In this document: positions 17,682 to 24,423 of the stretch, in pieces
Numbering within the stretch: the stretch's first letter is position 1
How the letters are laid out: every line of letters starts with the position of its first letter
Source of the DNA: Deltaproteobacteria bacterium
Lineage (GTDB): Bacteria > Desulfobacterota > Syntrophia > Syntrophales > UBA5619
NCBI GenBank assembly: GCA_021817825.1
Contig: JAKAFS010000008.1
Location: forward strand, 1 to 59,562
Reading direction: 5' to 3'
Length of the DNA: 59,562 bases
Translations under genes and position numbers: made by a program
The notes under the pieces: generated by a model
Databases searched by the model: none
What the model saw: the letters and a program-made list of their open reading frames with translations, nothing else
What the model was told of the DNA's origin: nothing

Positions 17682-18665
17682 CTAGAACCGGTACCCGAGT
17701 CCAAACAGAAAGATGTCGGTGTCCTTGCTGTAATTCGTCAAGATACGGTTCATCACGAACCGTATCGTCAAGTCCGGATTGAAGGAGAAGTTGCGCAGAG
17801 ATGCCGTTACAGACATGATGCCCGAAGCAAAGGCAGATCCTCCTTCGTCGGGATAGAGACCGCCCCGGCTGTCGATGGCGAGGTAAGCGCCCAAGCCACC
17901 GCCCAGCGTCAAGTGATCGTCCAGAAAATCCCTGACCAGCCAGAGCTGGGTGATGGCCCCGTTGCGACGAATCAGCTCGTTATCCCCTTCGTTCAACCAT
18001 GCCGCCGTCACATCAAGATAGGGGAAAAGCCCGCGCCGATACTCCACGCAGGAGGCGATTGATTTGGGGTTGCCGGGGTTGTTGACGACCGTCTGTCCGA
18101 GGAAAAGGGTCAGTTCGTTGTTGGTTGTCTTTTCTCGCTGAGAAGGCGGTTTTACCAGGGGACCTGGGGTAGCGGGAGCATCAAGCTGATAGCCGATTCC
18201 CGCAAGGCCGGTCACGGTGTCGATGCTGTCCTTCGTCATCACCCAGTTGACACGGGCCTGAAAAAGCAGACGGGATCCCAGGTACCAGGTGGCGGAGGCT
18301 CCCAGCAGCCCCCCCAAGCCGTGTTCGTTTTTGGCAACCCCCTGCGGCGTCTGCGTCGTATCGGCGTAAAGATAAGGGCCGGCGCCGACTGCCAGCGACA
18401 GACGCCGATTCAAAAGGTTCACACGCCCCCAGAGCGTGAGCGGCGCCAGACCGTCCCGGTGATGGTTCGGCATATGTCCCTCGTTCAGGTACGAAACAGA
18501 GATGGCCGCATTTTCACCCAACCCTTCCCGGTATTCCACCTGGTAGGCGAAGGAGTCCTGCCGGCCACCGGGTTCGCTGGTGCTGCCGTAGAAAGCGAAA
18601 AGCTCGCCGCCTGACGACGGACGGACAGAAGCCAGAAACAAGATCAGCACTAGAAACCAACGCAT
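17682..18665 (-). CDS. Outer-membrane beta-barrel protein with internal duplication
   Basis: 327 residues from ATG at 18665 (AGGG 8 bases upstream). Signal peptide about 1-20 (MRWFLVLILFLASVRPSSGG). Alternating hydrophobic beta-strands and a C-terminal Phe (FGLGYRF) mark an outer-membrane barrel. The two halves are alignable: ...YQVEYREGLGENAAISVSYLNEG and ...VEYRRGLFPYLDVTAAWLNEG, then LSLAVGAGPYLYAD and LTLGGGLGAYLAID. The protein is therefore a tandem repeat of one ~150-residue unit. Ligand unknown. A near-consensus promoter lies 83 bases upstream. Confidence 0.78.
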   Translation of the reverse strand: MRWFLVLILFLASVRPSSGGELFAFYGSTSEPGGRQDSFAYQVEYREGLGENAAISVSYLNEGHMPNHHRDGLAPLTLWGRVNLLNRRLSLAVGAGPYLYADTTQTPQGVAKNEHGLGGLLGASATWYLGSRLLFQARVNWVMTKDSIDTVTGLAGIGYQLDAPATPGPLVKPPSQREKTTNNELTLFLGQTVVNNPGNPKSIASCVEYRRGLFPYLDVTAAWLNEGDNELIRRNGAITQLWLVRDFLDDHLTLGGGLGAYLAIDSRGGLYPDEGGSAFASGIMSVTASLRNFSFNPDLTIRFVMNRILTNYSKDTDIFLFGLGYRF

Positions 18666-18747
18666 AAGATTACCCTTGTCCCCAAGCCGCACTTCGGCAC
18701 GGCCATCGGCTCACTTATTTGACAAGATATTATTGTTCAACGAAGCT

Positions 18748-18776
18748 AGTTTAGGGGGAATATCGCTGCCTGTCAA
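18748..18776 (-). promoter_or_regulatory. Sigma-70-type promoter of the barrel protein gene
   Basis: On the minus strand TTGACA (18771-18776), 17-base spacer, TAAACT (18748-18753), about 80 bases before ATG 18665. Confidence 0.6.
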
Positions 18777-18903
18777 TGAGAATGACCAGTTCAAAGGACC
18801 CGCCCCGCAGACCGGGATGCGGCAAGAAGAATACCACTCGTTTGTCAAGCGCCTTTCCGAGGCAAGGCCGCGGCCGAAAGGGCTGGCGATGCCGCCCGGC
18901 TCC

Positions 18904-19695
18904 TCATCTGGATTCCCGCCTTTGGAAGGGCAGCACGGCATAATTTTCGTCGGGGGCGTTTTCGACCGAAGCATCCAGGCCGCACCCTTCCGGAAGGGGA
19001 GCCCGCGCGAACCCCTGCTCCGTTGCACCGGTTTTCCAGAGCCGCCCCTCCTTCAGAACCGTCAGATGCGTGCAGTACCGGACGGCGAGATGGGGATCAG
19101 TGAGGCTGACGAGCGTCGTCAGCCCCTTATGGAGCGTCAACTGACGCACGATCTCCATGACCATGAATTGATTCCGGGGCTCGAAATGGAAGGTGGGTTC
19201 GTCGAGAATCAGGATGCGCGGACCCTGATGGAGAACACGGGCCAGCAGGACCAGTTGCCGCTCACCACCGCTCAACTCGTTGAAGGGGCAGGCGGCCAGG
19301 TGCCGCACCCCCAGGTCGGCAAGAGCCTGCTCCGCTTCGGTCCGGTCTTTTCGGGAAGGCAAGTGCAGATGGCCCTGTTGCGCTGTCCGACCCATCATCA
19401 CCATCTGAAGGGCCGTACAGGCCGGACCCAGGTCGGCCCGACGGGGCACGAACGCCATGAGCCGGGAAATCTGCCGCCGGGACAGGCTCCTGATCGTCAC
19501 CCCGCCCACCGCAACCTCGCCTTCCCGCGGAGTGAGCATCCCGCAGATGCATTTGAGAAGCGTGGTTTTTCCCGAGCCACGGGGGCCGAGAATACCGAAG
19601 ATCGCCCCTTTCGCCACGGAACAGGTAATCTCCTTCAGGACCGGCTGGCGCCCGTAATCAAAACTGACGGCGGCAAGGTCAAGCTCAGCGTTCAT
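18904..19695 (-). CDS. ABC transporter ATPase (iron-siderophore/FecE-like type)
   Basis: 263 residues from ATG at 19695. Walker A is GPRGSGKTT (37-45), the signature LSGGERQ, and Walker B ILILDEP. It most resembles ATPases of iron-chelate or metal importers. The segment after Walker B is FHFEPRNQ where the usual sequence is THLD..., so the switch/D-loop is atypical although a His is kept in register. No permease or binding-protein gene lies nearby, so its partner must be elsewhere or the gene is an orphan. Confidence 0.85.
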   Translation of the reverse strand: MNAELDLAAVSFDYGRQPVLKEITCSVAKGAIFGILGPRGSGKTTLLKCICGMLTPREGEVAVGGVTIRSLSRRQISRLMAFVPRRADLGPACTALQMVMMGRTAQQGHLHLPSRKDRTEAEQALADLGVRHLAACPFNELSGGERQLVLLARVLHQGPRILILDEPTFHFEPRNQFMVMEIVRQLTLHKGLTTLVSLTDPHLAVRYCTHLTVLKEGRLWKTGATEQGFARAPLPEGCGLDASVENAPDENYAVLPFQRRESR

Positions 19696-19779
19696 TCCTT
19701 TTTCCTGCGATGTCGGCTGCACACAAAACCTCCCGACCACCCTGTTTTCGGCCCTTTTGTGGCTGCTGATTTATTCTTG

Positions 19780-19808
19780 TTGTTATCCTATCAATCACAT
19801 CATGTCAA
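19780..19808 (-). promoter_or_regulatory. Promoter of the ABC ATPase gene
   Basis: Minus strand TTGACA (19803-19808), 17-base spacer, TAACAA (19780-19785). The -35 lies inside a palindrome, so repressor binding there would block it. Confidence 0.5.
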
Positions 19809-19817
19809 GATTGACAT
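19802..19817. promoter_or_regulatory. Palindromic operator candidate
   Basis: ATGTCAAGATTGACAT is a perfect 7+7 inverted repeat with a 2-base centre. It overlaps the -35 of the ABC gene promoter. The regulator is unknown; none is encoded next to it. Confidence 0.45.
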
Positions 19818-19894
19818 AGCAAAGTTCTTGCATCAGAAGCGGAGCTCCCCAAAGCCGGGCGCCGAAAAGGGCATCGCCGTCCGCCGAAATTCTG

Positions 19895-19923
19895 TTGCAA
19901 TTACGATGCAGATGACATAATTT
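19895..19923 (+). promoter_or_regulatory. Candidate promoter of the MORN-repeat gene
   Basis: TTGCAA (19895-19900), 17-base spacer, TAATTT (19918-19923), about 160 bases before the ATG at 20084. Confidence 0.35.
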
Positions 19924-20083
19924 AACCCGCAGTTTGGGGAGGGCCAGCGTCATTTCACCCCTGTAGATCGCAAGAGAGGAACCGTTCATGAACCTTCACG
20001 ACTGCCTGATCCGGGAAGACAAAGAACCGTTCGGGTTGCGTTGCCTGCTCCCGACGGGGGGAAGATAGCAGGAGGCCGTTCCG

Positions 20084-20767
20084 ATGGAGATCCCCCCCGA
20101 AGCCCCCCGGGAAGAGCTCGTCCGCGATCAGCAGGGACGCCTCAAAGAGCGGAAGTTTACTCTCAATGGCAAGCCGGAGGGGGAATACACTTCCTATTAT
20201 GGAAGCGGGCAGGCCTTGGTCCGCCTGACCTTCGTCAATGGGAAAAAGGAAGGAGAGGCCCTTTCCTGGTACCCGGATGGACAACTCCGGGAAAAAGGAT
20301 ATTTCCGGAACGACAAGCTGGAAGGGGAATACCTTTCCTGGTACGAAAGCGGTCAGCTCCATGAGCGGGAAGAATACCGGAACGGTCTCCTCGACGGCCC
20401 CTACGCCTTTTACTTCCGGAACGGCCAGCTCCGGGACGAGGAGCACTTCCGGAAAGGAAAATTCGAGGGAGAATATCGCTCCTGGTACAAAAACGGCGTC
20501 CTCAAGGAAAAGGGCGCCTTCCGGAACGACCGGCGGGAGGGCGAGTATTGGGGCTACGACCGGAATGGCCGGCTCCGCGAAAAGGCCCTCTACAAGAAGG
20601 GCCGGCTGGTCGGCAAATTCGAGTCTTTTGGGGGAGACAATACTGCCGACCATGGACCGGCAGGACAGGAACCTCCCTGGAACAGGGAAGAGGAAGAAGC
20701 ACGGGAAGAGCGCGAGCATGCGGTGGACAATCTATTGAAGGATCTTAAGCAACTCGATCCTCAGTAG
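20084..20767 (+). CDS. MORN-repeat protein (YwqK-type)
   Basis: 227 residues. About seven consecutive 23-24-residue repeats of the form EGEYxSWYxxGQLREKxxFRNxK fill residues 10-180, followed by a charged helical tail (EEEEAREEREHAVDNLLKDL). Such MORN variants form extended beta-hairpin arrays; some relatives are annotated as YwqK antitoxins. No toxin gene is adjacent, so that label should not be carried over. No signal peptide. AGGAGG lies 8 bases before the ATG. Confidence 0.8.
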   Translation: MEIPPEAPREELVRDQQGRLKERKFTLNGKPEGEYTSYYGSGQALVRLTFVNGKKEGEALSWYPDGQLREKGYFRNDKLEGEYLSWYESGQLHEREEYRNGLLDGPYAFYFRNGQLRDEEHFRKGKFEGEYRSWYKNGVLKEKGAFRNDRREGEYWGYDRNGRLREKALYKKGRLVGKFESFGGDNTADHGPAGQEPPWNREEEEAREEREHAVDNLLKDLKQLDPQ

Positions 20768-20818
20768 GTTTCGCCGCCTATCTTTTCCATCACTGTTGTG
20801 CATGCAAAAGGAGGAGTC

Positions 20819-21661
20819 ATGGTCAAGAATATCCTTATCCCCACCGACGGTTCCGATTTCGGCAAGACGGCCATCGCCTACGGCATCGCCCTCGCCGGGA
20901 AGCTGGGCGCCGGCCTGCTGGGGTTGCACGTCGTCGATGTCCGGCTTTTGCAGGGCCCGGTCTTCACCGACCTCTCCGGTTCCATCGGGGTCCCTCCCTA
21001 TCAGGAGTTCTTCCCCGCCATCGAAAGCAGTCTCGAGACCAAGGCCGATGAGATTCTCCTGGGATTCCGGGAGCAATGCGAAAAAGCGGGCATCCATCCC
21101 GAAACCAAGAAGGTCACCGGGGTGATCGACGAGACGATCATCGAAGAGGCCAAGGGCTGCTGCGACTGGATACTCCTGGCCCAGCGGGGCGAGCACTTTC
21201 ACATCGGCGACGGGGCGCTCCTCGGTTCCACGGCCCAGTCCGTCGTCCGGAATTCGGGAAAACCGGTTCTGGTCACCCCCGGAACATTCCGGGAAATCGA
21301 AAGCATGGCCGTCGCCTACGACGGAAGCGGCCCGGCCCATAACGCCCTGAAGCTGGCCGCCGAGCTTTCAAAAGCGGCCTCCTGGCCCCTTTCGGTCATC
21401 ACCGTCACGAACGATCAATGCCTCGCCTCGGAAATCATGCAGAAGGCCGAGGACTATCTCGCGCCCCTGAAGATCGACAGCACCACCCTCGTCCTCAACG
21501 GCAAGGAGGACAAGGAACTGCTCCGTTACATCCAGGAAGGGGCCGTTGAATTGCTGGTCATGGGCGCTTTCGGCCACAACCGCCTTCGGGAGTTGCTCGG
21601 CGGCAGCACCACCTCGGCGATCATCAGAAAGAGCACGATTCCGGTCCTCCTGACGCGCTGA
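20819..21661 (+). CDS. Tandem UspA universal stress protein
   Basis: 280 residues from ATG at 20819 (GGAGG 4 bases upstream). Two UspA domains: the first begins NILIPTDGSDFGKTA; the second begins about 160 and ends with MGAFGHNRLRELLGGSTTSAII. This second motif is the G-x2-G-x9-G-S nucleotide-binding signature. The first domain's version (LAQRGEHFHIGDGALLGSTAQSVV) is modified. Role is cytoplasmic stress tolerance or signalling. A hairpin after the gene separates it from the hyp operon. Confidence 0.92.
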   Translation: MVKNILIPTDGSDFGKTAIAYGIALAGKLGAGLLGLHVVDVRLLQGPVFTDLSGSIGVPPYQEFFPAIESSLETKADEILLGFREQCEKAGIHPETKKVTGVIDETIIEEAKGCCDWILLAQRGEHFHIGDGALLGSTAQSVVRNSGKPVLVTPGTFREIESMAVAYDGSGPAHNALKLAAELSKAASWPLSVITVTNDQCLASEIMQKAEDYLAPLKIDSTTLVLNGKEDKELLRYIQEGAVELLVMGAFGHNRLRELLGGSTTSAIIRKSTIPVLLTR

Positions 21662-21699
21662 AAAAAGACGGACGGTCGGCACCCTCTCCATTCCGCGCG

Positions 21700-21726
21700 C
21701 TTACCCCTGGCAGGCCATGGGGTAAG
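21700..21726 (+). terminator. Hairpin after the universal stress gene
   Basis: Perfect 8-bp stem CTTACCCC / GGGGTAAG with an 11-base loop, 38 bases past the stop. No T-run. Confidence 0.5.
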
Positions 21727-21790
21727 CACTTGCGGACAGATTCACATTTCAGGACCGATGCGCTTCCCGAATTTCCCTGTTCCACCGAAC

Positions 21791-21819
21791 TTGACAGGAA
21801 TGGGTCCCACCCCTATATT
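21791..21819 (+). promoter_or_regulatory. Near-consensus sigma-70 promoter of the hyp operon
   Basis: TTGACA (21791-21796), exactly 17 bases, TATATT (21814-21819). Predicted start near 21826 gives a ~100-base leader, with a small TCCCTC/GAGGGA hairpin just before the hypA ribosome-binding site. Confidence 0.75.
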
Positions 21820-21928
21820 GTAAAAAAGGGTTCCGGCCTGTCGGGATCGCCGAGCTTTTTTTGCAGGAGCCATTCCGGATTCGAGAAAGGACGCATTCCC
21901 TCTTGAGGGATCGAGGTGGAGAATTTCG

Positions 21929-22276
21929 GTGCACGAACTTTCCCTGGTCCAATCCTTGCTGGACATTGTCGAAGACTACGCCCGTCGGGAAAATTTTTCC
22001 CAGGTGAATGTCCTGAGAATCTCCTTCGGACGTTTAAGCTGCCTGGACCCCAGTTCTCTTGAATTCGCCTTTGAGGTTCTTTCCGAAGGCACAAAGGCCA
22101 AAGGCGCCCGTCTCGAGTTCGACATCCGTCCGGCGCGGCTTACCTGCGCCGCCTGCGGCGAAGAGTCGGCCTGCGACGGTCCCTGCGAAATGCAGTGCCC
22201 CTGCTGCGGCAGTGAAAAGGTTTGCCTGACAGGCGGAACGGAAGAATTGCAGCTCAAGGAAATGGACGTAGATTAG
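21929..22276 (+). CDS. hypA: Hydrogenase nickel-insertion protein HypA
   Basis: 115 residues; GTG start with GGAG 7 bases upstream. The invariant N-terminus MHEL supplies the nickel-binding His2. The structural zinc site is two CxxC pairs in TCAACGEES and CPCCGSE. Works with HypB to deliver nickel to the hydrogenase large subunit. First gene of a plus-strand hypACDBFE run; the substrate hydrogenase is encoded 4-7 kb further on. Confidence 0.96.
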   Translation: MHELSLVQSLLDIVEDYARRENFSQVNVLRISFGRLSCLDPSSLEFAFEVLSEGTKAKGARLEFDIRPARLTCAACGEESACDGPCEMQCPCCGSEKVCLTGGTEELQLKEMDVD

Positions 22277-22285
22277 AGGTTTGTG

Positions 22286-22516
22286 ATGTGTATTGCATTT
22301 CCGGGAAAGATCATTTCCCTCGCAGAGAACGGCTTGGCGATTGTCGAAATCGGCGGCATTAAGCGGGAAGTCTGCATCGACCTTTTGGCCGATGAAGTCC
22401 AACTGGGAGATTATGTGATCTCCCATGCCGGATACGCCATCCAGCGGGTCGATGAAGCAATCGCCAAGGAAAACCTGGCCCTGCTCAAGGAGATTCTGGA
22501 CAATGAAGCACCTTGA
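22286..22516 (+). CDS. hypC: Hydrogenase assembly chaperone HypC
   Basis: 76 residues. ATG at 22286 is chosen over the GTG one codon earlier because HypC must begin Met-Cys: the exposed Cys2 (MCIAFPGKI) binds the Fe(CN)2CO precursor. GAGG lies 6 bases upstream. Acts between HypD and the apo large subunit. Its last codons overlap the hypD start by 14 bases. Confidence 0.96.
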   Translation: MCIAFPGKIISLAENGLAIVEIGGIKREVCIDLLADEVQLGDYVISHAGYAIQRVDEAIAKENLALLKEILDNEAP

Positions 22517-23594
22517 GGAGTACCGGGATCCCCTGCTGGTCAAACCCCTTCTGGAGCGGATCGCGACCGCGGCCAAACGGATCGACCGGCCCGTCACGAT
22601 CATGGAGGTCTGCGGGAGCCATACCCAGGCCATCGGCCGATACGGGCTCCGCAAGCTCCTCCCCCCGCAGATCCGTCTGATCTCGGGGCCCGGCTGCCCG
22701 GTCTGCGTCACGTCGGCCAGCGATGTGGACCGAGCCCTGTGGCTCGCCGGCCAAAAAGGGCTGATCTTTGCCACCTTCGGCGATATGATGCGGGTCCCGG
22801 GAACGGGCGGGTCCTCTCTCCAGCGGCTCCGGGCCGCCGGCGCCGACGTGCGGGTGGTCGCGTCGGCCTTGGATTGTCTCGCCCTGGCCGAGAGAGAAGG
22901 ACAAAGCGAGGTCCTCTTCATGGGGATCGGCTTCGAGACCACGGCACCCACCGTGGCTGCGATGGTCCGGACCGCACAGAAGCGGGGAATCAAGAATCTT
23001 TCCGTCCTTTCGGCCCACAAAATCGTCCCGCCGGCCCTGCGTCTGCTTATCGGGGACCCCGAAATCAACCTGGACGGCTTTTTATGCCCCGGCCATGTGA
23101 GCATCATGCTCGGCTCGGCGGCCTATGCCTTTTTGCCCGCGGCGGGGAAGGCAGCCATCATCGCCGGTTTCGAGCCCGTCGATATCATCGCAGGGGTCCT
23201 GCTGCTTTTGGAACAACTCGACCGGGGAAAGCCGGAGGTCGTCATCCAGTACAGTCGGGTGGTCCGTCCCGAGGGCAACCCCCGGGCCATGGCCATCATG
23301 GACGAGGTCTTCGAAACAGGCGATGCCGAATGGCGCGGCCTGGGAATGATTCCCGAGAGCGGTCTTTTCTTCCGCCGGGAATTTGCCGATTTCGACGCCG
23401 CCAACCGCTTTGCGATTCCCCCGATCGAAGCAAAAGACAACCCCGGCTGCTCCTGCGGCTCGGTCCTCAAGGGGCTCATGGATCCCGAAGATTGTCCTCT
23501 CTTCCGGAAATTCTGTACACCGGCCAACCCGGTCGGGCCCTGCATGGTTTCATCGGAGGGTTCCTGCGCAGCGCACTATCGGTACGGCAGATAA
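22503..23594 (+). CDS. hypD: Hydrogenase iron-centre assembly protein HypD
   Basis: 363 residues from ATG at 22503, inside the end of hypC. Conserved motifs CGSHT (about 36), GPGCPVCVT (about 64) and GFETTAPT (about 145) are present. The C-terminal Cys cluster for the 4Fe-4S site is also present (PGCSCGSVLKG...CPLFRKFCTPANPVGPCMVSSEGSCAA). Scaffold on which iron receives CN and CO with HypC and HypE. Translationally coupled to hypC. Confidence 0.96.
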   Translation: MKHLEEYRDPLLVKPLLERIATAAKRIDRPVTIMEVCGSHTQAIGRYGLRKLLPPQIRLISGPGCPVCVTSASDVDRALWLAGQKGLIFATFGDMMRVPGTGGSSLQRLRAAGADVRVVASALDCLALAEREGQSEVLFMGIGFETTAPTVAAMVRTAQKRGIKNLSVLSAHKIVPPALRLLIGDPEINLDGFLCPGHVSIMLGSAAYAFLPAAGKAAIIAGFEPVDIIAGVLLLLEQLDRGKPEVVIQYSRVVRPEGNPRAMAIMDEVFETGDAEWRGLGMIPESGLFFRREFADFDAANRFAIPPIEAKDNPGCSCGSVLKGLMDPEDCPLFRKFCTPANPVGPCMVSSEGSCAAHYRYGR

Positions 23595-23609
23595 AACAAG
23601 GAGGGTCCT

Positions 23610-24278
23610 ATGAAAATACAAGTGGTCACCAATGTCCTGGCCGCCAACGAACGGATTGCCGATGAAAACCGGTCGCTGTTCGCCGCAAAGCGGATCTATG
23701 TCATCAACCTGATGAGTTCCCCCGGAGCGGGCAAGACCAGCCTCGTGGAGAAGACGATTCTCGCCCTTCGGAACCGGTTCCGGATCGGCGTGATCGAGGG
23801 GGACATCCAGAGCACCCAGGATGCCGACCGGGTGGCGGCCCTGGACATCCCCGTCGTCCAGATCAACACCGGGGGCGGATGCCATCTCGACGCGAACATG
23901 GTCCGCGAGGCGCTCGCAAGTCTGGATATCGACAAACTGGATCTGCTGATCGTGGAGAACGTGGGCAACCTCGTCTGTCCGGCCGAGTTCCAGATCGGCG
24001 AAGATGCCAAGGTGATGATCCTAAGCACCGCCGAAGGGGCCGACAAACCGCTCAAATACCCCCTGATCTTTCAGGAATCCTCGGTGATGCTCCTCAACAA
24101 AATCGACCTGCTCCCCTATCTCGATTTCGATGTGGAGAAGGCCCGGAAGGCGTCTTTATCCCTCAACCCGGACCTGGAGATCTTCCCGGTCTCCTGCCGG
24201 ACCGGCGAGGGGCTCGCAGGCTGGTTCGACTGGCTGGGGAAAAGGGTTGCCGCCGCCCGGGAAGGCAAAACACGCTAA
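23610..24278 (+). CDS. hypB: Hydrogenase nickel-incorporation GTPase HypB
   Basis: 222 residues. G1 loop SSPGAGKTS (about 36-44), metal-site region GGGCHLDANMV (about 90), and NKIDLLPY as the guanine-specificity motif. It lacks the N-terminal CxxCGC nickel site and the His-rich tract seen in some HypB proteins, so it is a minimal GTPase that dimerises around nickel at the Cys/His site. GGAGG lies 7 bases before the ATG. Confidence 0.95.
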   Translation: MKIQVVTNVLAANERIADENRSLFAAKRIYVINLMSSPGAGKTSLVEKTILALRNRFRIGVIEGDIQSTQDADRVAALDIPVVQINTGGGCHLDANMVREALASLDIDKLDLLIVENVGNLVCPAEFQIGEDAKVMILSTAEGADKPLKYPLIFQESSVMLLNKIDLLPYLDFDVEKARKASLSLNPDLEIFPVSCRTGEGLAGWFDWLGKRVAAAREGKTR

Positions 24279-24423
24279 GAGGCCCCGAGCTCACCCTTCG
24301 GGCTCAGGCAGGGGAAGCGTAAGAATCACCGGAGCAAAGCCGATATCTCACCCTTCGCTCCGGACCTCCCGGCCGACCTCGCCGAAGGCCACAGGGGAAA
24401 AAGAGAGGGAAGAAGCGGTCGGG
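24279..24423 (+). other. Intercistronic spacer hypB-hypF with repeats
   Basis: 145 bases, unusually long for this tight operon. It has an 11-base direct repeat CTCACCCTTCG (24290-24300 and 24347-24357). It also has a hairpin with perfect 7-bp arms CCGGAGC/GCTCCGG (24329-24335, 24357-24363). It could attenuate or process the message; no internal promoter was recognised. Confidence 0.5.

Larger units (their letters stand above)
19696..20083. other. Divergent intergenic region with promoters and palindrome
   Basis: 388 bases between the ABC ATPase and the MORN protein. It contains a promoter for each and a perfect palindrome (separate entries). No gene seen. Confidence 0.55.

Noticed and set aside
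20084-20767. Toxin-antitoxin reading of the MORN protein
   Set aside because: YwqK-type proteins are sometimes called antitoxins, but no toxin-like gene is adjacent.
21718-21733. Sigma-54 promoter upstream of hypA
   Set aside because: TGG and TTGC are one base too far apart and the CAC is missing; a near-perfect sigma-70 promoter is closer to the gene.
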